In this document: one piece after another, positions 7,527 through 9,899 of the stretch
How the letters are laid out: every line of letters starts with the position of its first letter
Numbering within the stretch: position 1 is the stretch's first letter
Assembly (NCBI GenBank): GCA_023485205.1
Contig: JAMCZX010000040.1
Coordinates: 1 to 9,899, forward strand
DNA from: Candidatus Omnitrophota bacterium
GTDB taxonomy: Bacteria; Ratteibacteria; UBA8468; B48-G9; DTJG01
Direction of reading: 5' to 3'
DNA: 9,899 nt
Notes under the pieces: generated by a model
What the model was told of the DNA's origin: nothing
Seen by the model: only the letters and a program-made list of their open reading frames with translations
Databases searched by the model: none
Position numbers and translations under genes: made by a program

Positions 7527-8335
7527 CTGATTATTATACCTGCATATCCAACAACCTGCTGGTAATCGCCAGTAATATCCCCGCTTGTTTTATAATCAAT
7601 AATTTCTACGTTTTTAGCCCCAAGATTTTTTGATGCGATTATTGCTGTTATAATAGAACCATATCCACAAATTGAAATATCTTTTTCTGCAATTCTCTCA
7701 ATGAAAAGGTCCTCATTTAAAGATATTATCGCCTCCATTGCATATTTATCATTTTCTTCAGCTGTTTGTTGGGTTTCATAGTGTGTAAAATCTGAACTGG
7801 CAACTATCAGTACTTTTTCATTATAGTCTTTTATCCCTTGAGAAATTGCATTACCTATTTCATCCCAGGCAACAGAATCTAATGCCCCGGATAAAACAAT
7901 AGGAACAATCTTTATATTACTTTTTATATATTGAAGAAAAGGAACCTGCACTTCCAGGGAATGTTCCTGGTTATGAGCAAGAGTATCCGTCTGTAAATAT
8001 TTACTGTTTTCAATAATTTTTCCGGCAAGTATTTTATTTATCTCAACATCTCCTAATGGTGTTTTCCATACCCCTTCTTCCATGACTGCAAAAGGCTCTC
8101 CAAAACCATGATGATTTGGACCTAATATAATCACATTATCCGGAATTTCTATTCTTCCATAAATACTGCCTGCAATTCTTCCTGAGTAAATGTAGCCTGC
8201 ATGAGGACAAATAACTGAAATAGCCTGGTGTTTTTCTTTAAAAGGTTTTATATATTCTTTTAGCATTTTTAAAAGAGATGGTTTATCTGCCGGATAAAAA
8301 TACCCATCAACTACCGGGTTTCTAATTTTTTCCAT
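7523..8335 (-). CDS. amrB: MEMO-family protein (AmmeMemoRadiSam system protein B)
   Basis: This is a 270-residue MEMO-like protein, a fold related to non-haem iron LigB-type dioxygenases and partner of AMMECR1 and a radical-SAM enzyme in many genomes. The biochemical role is not established. Motifs run in family order: RNPVVDGYFYPAD (5-17), PHAGYIYSGR with His45, ILGPNHHG with His75/His76, HNQEHSLEVQVPFLQ with His125, ASSDFTHY with His185, CGYGSI with Cys223, and a C-terminal YQQVVGYAG. The conserved histidines and the cysteine are the likely metal-site residues. The length is normal. The start ATG (8333-8335) has a clear Shine-Dalgarno, GGAG at 8340-8343, and overlaps ispG by 14 bp. AMMECR1 and the radical-SAM partner are not in this window, so the system may be split or this gene may act alone. 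Confidence 0.92.
   Translation of the reverse strand: MEKIRNPVVDGYFYPADKPSLLKMLKEYIKPFKEKHQAISVICPHAGYIYSGRIAGSIYGRIEIPDNVIILGPNHHGFGEPFAVMEEGVWKTPLGDVEINKILAGKIIENSKYLQTDTLAHNQEHSLEVQVPFLQYIKSNIKIVPIVLSGALDSVAWDEIGNAISQGIKDYNEKVLIVASSDFTHYETQQTAEENDKYAMEAIISLNEDLFIERIAEKDISICGYGSIITAIIASKNLGAKNVEIIDYKTSGDITGDYQQVVGYAGIIIR
7533..7540 (-). promoter_or_regulatory. Possible internal -10 box before the permease
   Basis: GGTATAAT ends 6 nt before the permease ATG, again the spacing that would give a leaderless message. It lies inside the MEMO coding sequence (codons for Gly-Ile-Ile) and has no matching -35, so it may be a by-product of coding. Confidence 0.25.
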
Positions 8336-9380
8336 ATTTCTCCAGTCTTTTAAAAAATTCTTTTTCTATATTTTCAGAATTATATGTACCTATAACCAAT
8401 CCTTTTTCAAAAAGAATAAATTTCTTTTTACCTCCTGCGATTCCTATATCAGCCTGTTTTGCTTCTCCAGGACCATTTACACTACAACCCATAAGTGCAA
8501 TTTTAAGATTGTTTATTGACGGATATCTTTTGGAAAACAAAATAATTTTATTTCTAAATTTTTTAGATATATTATACAGAGGAACTTCACATCTTCCACA
8601 TGTAGGACATGAAATAATCTCAGGTTCAAATTTTCTCAATTCAAGAGATTGCAAAATAGATTTTGTCCACTCCACCTCTTCCTCAGGTTTTTCTGTAAGA
8701 GATACACGGATAGTATCTCCTATTCCTTCATTTAAAAGCAATCCTATACCCATAACACTCTTTGAAACAGCAATATAACCGCTACCGGCCTCTGTAATGC
8801 CAAGATGAAACGGATAATTACATATTTTTGAAATATTTCTGTAGGCTTCCACTGTTGCATAAACAAAAGGAGTTTTTAAAGAAATAATTAAATCAAAATA
8901 ATTATTATCTTCACAAAAATGTATTATATCAGCAGCAAAACTCACAAGGTCCCCCAAAAGGTCATTTTTTAATGGTATTGACCCTGAATTAAAACCCAAT
9001 CTTATAGGAATTTTTCTCTCTTTTGCCATGTTTAAAATTTCTTTTAAATTGTTTCTTTTTATATTCCCCGGATTTACACGAACTTTATCTATACCAGCTT
9101 CAATAGAATAGAATGCCAATCTATAATCAAAATGAATATCAGCAACTAATGGAATAGAAAATTTTTTCTTTAAAATTGGAATTGTTTTTATATCTTCTTT
9201 ATCTAAAATTGCTATACGAATAATTTCAGCTCCTTTTTTTATTAAAGAAGAAACCTGTTTTATAAGAGGTTGTTGCAAGGATGTAGGAATTTTTGTCATA
9301 GATTGAACTGAAATTGGTGCATCTGCCCCGATATAAATACTGCCCACTTTTATTTTTCTTGTTTTTCTTCGTTTTATCAT
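8322..9380 (-). CDS. ispG: 4-hydroxy-3-methylbut-2-enyl diphosphate synthase (IspG/GcpE)
   Basis: This is the 4Fe-4S reductase that converts the cyclic diphosphate MEcPP to HMBPP in the MEP isoprenoid pathway. The protein is 352 residues, the normal size for the short bacterial form without the extra domain found in plants and chlamydiae. The TIM-barrel part shows ISVQSMTK (23-30), PLVADIHFDYRLA (77-89), KVRVNPGNI (99-107) and TEAGSGYIAVSKS (196-208). The Fe-S domain has Cys258, Cys261 (SCPTCGR), Cys299 and Glu306 (MGCSVNGPGEA), then DIGIAGG. An extra Cys264 follows the CPTCGR motif, where Thr or Ile is more usual. The ATG has no Shine-Dalgarno; an extended -10 ends 8 nt upstream. It is the first gene of the six-gene leftward operon and divergent from the zinc-ribbon gene. 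Confidence 0.96.
   Translation of the reverse strand: MIKRRKTRKIKVGSIYIGADAPISVQSMTKIPTSLQQPLIKQVSSLIKKGAEIIRIAILDKEDIKTIPILKKKFSIPLVADIHFDYRLAFYSIEAGIDKVRVNPGNIKRNNLKEILNMAKERKIPIRLGFNSGSIPLKNDLLGDLVSFAADIIHFCEDNNYFDLIISLKTPFVYATVEAYRNISKICNYPFHLGITEAGSGYIAVSKSVMGIGLLLNEGIGDTIRVSLTEKPEEEVEWTKSILQSLELRKFEPEIISCPTCGRCEVPLYNISKKFRNKIILFSKRYPSINNLKIALMGCSVNGPGEAKQADIGIAGGKKKFILFEKGLVIGTYNSENIEKEFFKRLEKYGKN
8340..8343 (-). promoter_or_regulatory. Shine-Dalgarno of the MEMO gene
   Basis: GGAG lies 4 nt before the ATG at 8335, inside the 3' end of ispG. It is the clearest Shine-Dalgarno in the window. It contrasts with the SD-less starts of promoter-proximal genes and shows that the organism uses both initiation modes. 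Confidence 0.6.
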
Positions 9381-9388
9381 TTTATATT

Positions 9389-9399
9389 ATTTTACCATA
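9389..9399 (-). promoter_or_regulatory. Extended -10 promoter before ispG, leads the operon
   Basis: Read leftward, TATGG then TAAAAT (9394-9389), 8 nt before the ATG at 9380. It has the same sequence pattern and register as the site before the NicO-like gene (TATGG then TATAAT, 8 nt). The upstream 17-18 bp position has no consensus -35, as is usual for extended -10 promoters. The predicted start would fall at or within about 2 nt of the ATG. Confidence 0.55.
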
Positions 9400-9462
9400 A
9401 AATAAAGGGAAAATATTAATCTCCCCAGGCAAATAAAATTATAAGTCGCAATTTATATTTTT

Positions 9463-9491
9463 TTGACGAATATTTTAAAAAATTGTAATAT
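9463..9491 (+). promoter_or_regulatory. Sigma70-like promoter for the zinc-ribbon gene
   Basis: TTGACG (9463-9468), exactly 17 bp, then TAATAT (9486-9491) preceded by TG. The ATG follows 8 nt later at 9500, with no Shine-Dalgarno between. Both boxes are close to consensus and the spacing is ideal. This is the strongest promoter in the window and again predicts a leaderless or near-leaderless message. Confidence 0.65.
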
Positions 9492-9499
9492 TTAAAATT

Positions 9500-9899
9500 A
9501 TGGATGAAGAAATAAAAAAATTAGTGGAGATTCAAAATGTTGATATCAAAATAATGGATATAACCCAACAAATTGTATTTTTACCTGAAGAATTTCAAAA
9601 TTTTAAAAGTGTTTTTGAAAAAAAAGAAAAAGAAAAAAAAGAAAAAGAAAAAATTCATACAGGGATAAAAGTAGAAAGAAGACAGCAGGAAACAGAATTA
9701 AAAGCCATAGAAGACCAAATTGCTTCTCTACAAAAAAAACAAAATGAAGTAAAAACAAATAAAGAGTATACCGCTTTCCTTGATGAAATAGAAAATTTTA
9801 AAAAAAAGGCCTCTGCTATAGAAGATTCTATCTTAAATCTTATGGAAAGTGATGAAAAGATTACAGAACAAGGAAAAATTTTTTCTGAAGAAATAGAAT
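9500..9899 (+). CDS. C4-type zinc-ribbon domain protein, N-terminal coiled coil (partial, runs off right edge)
   Basis: An open frame of 133 codons from ATG 9500 continues past the window. It is almost entirely heptad-like charged helix: MDEEIKKLVEIQNVDIKI at the start, a Lys/Glu block at about 40-51, and VKTNKEYTAFLDEIENFKKK around 90-109. The VKTNKEYxAxLxEIE signature is the hallmark of the bacterial zf-RING_7 (C4 zinc-ribbon) family, whose C-terminal CxxC pairs would lie beyond the edge. These are cytosolic nucleic-acid-binding proteins of poorly defined role, some linked to ribosome or RNA functions. No Shine-Dalgarno precedes the ATG, but a strong promoter ends 8 nt before it. The gene diverges from ispG across 119 bp. 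Confidence 0.85.
   Translation, partial: MDEEIKKLVEIQNVDIKIMDITQQIVFLPEEFQNFKSVFEKKEKEKKEKEKIHTGIKVERRQQETELKAIEDQIASLQKKQNEVKTNKEYTAFLDEIENFKKKASAIEDSILNLMESDEKITEQGKIFSEEIE
9617..9646 (+). repeat. Two perfect 15-bp A-rich tandem units in the coiled-coil gene
   Basis: The unit is G, eight A, G, five A, repeated twice and followed by a partial unit. It encodes the alternating Glu/Lys stretch of the coiled coil. The A8 runs are prone to polymerase slippage and to sequencing miscounts, but the frame is intact here. Confidence 0.6.

Noticed and set aside
8509..8778. Rightward 89-codon frame antisense to ispG
   Set aside because: It is antisense to the conserved Fe-S domain of IspG and is explained as a shadow.
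1..9899. CRISPR array, tRNA or rRNA gene, insertion sequence, riboswitch
   Set aside because: No regularly spaced repeats, cloverleaf-like stretches, transposase frames or long structured leaders were seen. Intergenic space is nearly absent apart from 379-537 and 9381-9499.

Overview
The window is a compact, low-GC bacterial chromosome segment (roughly one third G+C by eye). It has an MEP-pathway ispG, a bacterial UvrA and CysS, and a C4-type zinc-ribbon protein gene at the right edge, so it is bacterial. Spacers are tiny and no rRNA, tRNA, CRISPR array or insertion sequence is visible. Several start codons lack a Shine-Dalgarno sequence and sit just downstream of a -10 box. An uncultured bacterial lineage is plausible, but the phylum cannot be named from this sequence alone.

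Left edge (1-869): the last 38 codons of an unidentified rightward gene end at 118. A small leftward hypothetical gene follows (124-378). A ~160-bp AT-rich divergent spacer then leads to a rightward XRE-family regulator (538-858). The spacer holds a good promoter for the small gene and repeated TATACTTA-type elements that could be operators.

Centre (870-9380): six leftward genes are packed almost without gaps, in transcription order ispG - MEMO/AmrB-like protein - APC amino-acid permease - NicO/TauE-like membrane protein - cysS - uvrA. Overlaps are 14 and 4 bp and gaps are 34, 0 and 2 bp. They look like one transcript with an extra promoter in the 34-bp gap. The mix is isoprenoid synthesis, a radical-SAM-associated MEMO protein, amino-acid transport, possible metal transport, tRNA charging and DNA repair. 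It reads as a housekeeping operon rather than a single pathway.

Right edge (9381-9899): a 119-bp divergent promoter region separates ispG from the start of a coiled-coil, C4 zinc-ribbon-type gene that runs off the window.

Two things stand out. First, cysS carries an in-frame TAG flanked by two opposite one-base homopolymer offsets. Undoing both restores a canonical 463-residue enzyme whose zinc ligands fall at the E. coli positions. Second, at least four genes start 6-8 nt after a -10 hexamer with no Shine-Dalgarno, which suggests leaderless transcripts as a common expression mode here. I see no convincing novel defence or mobile system.
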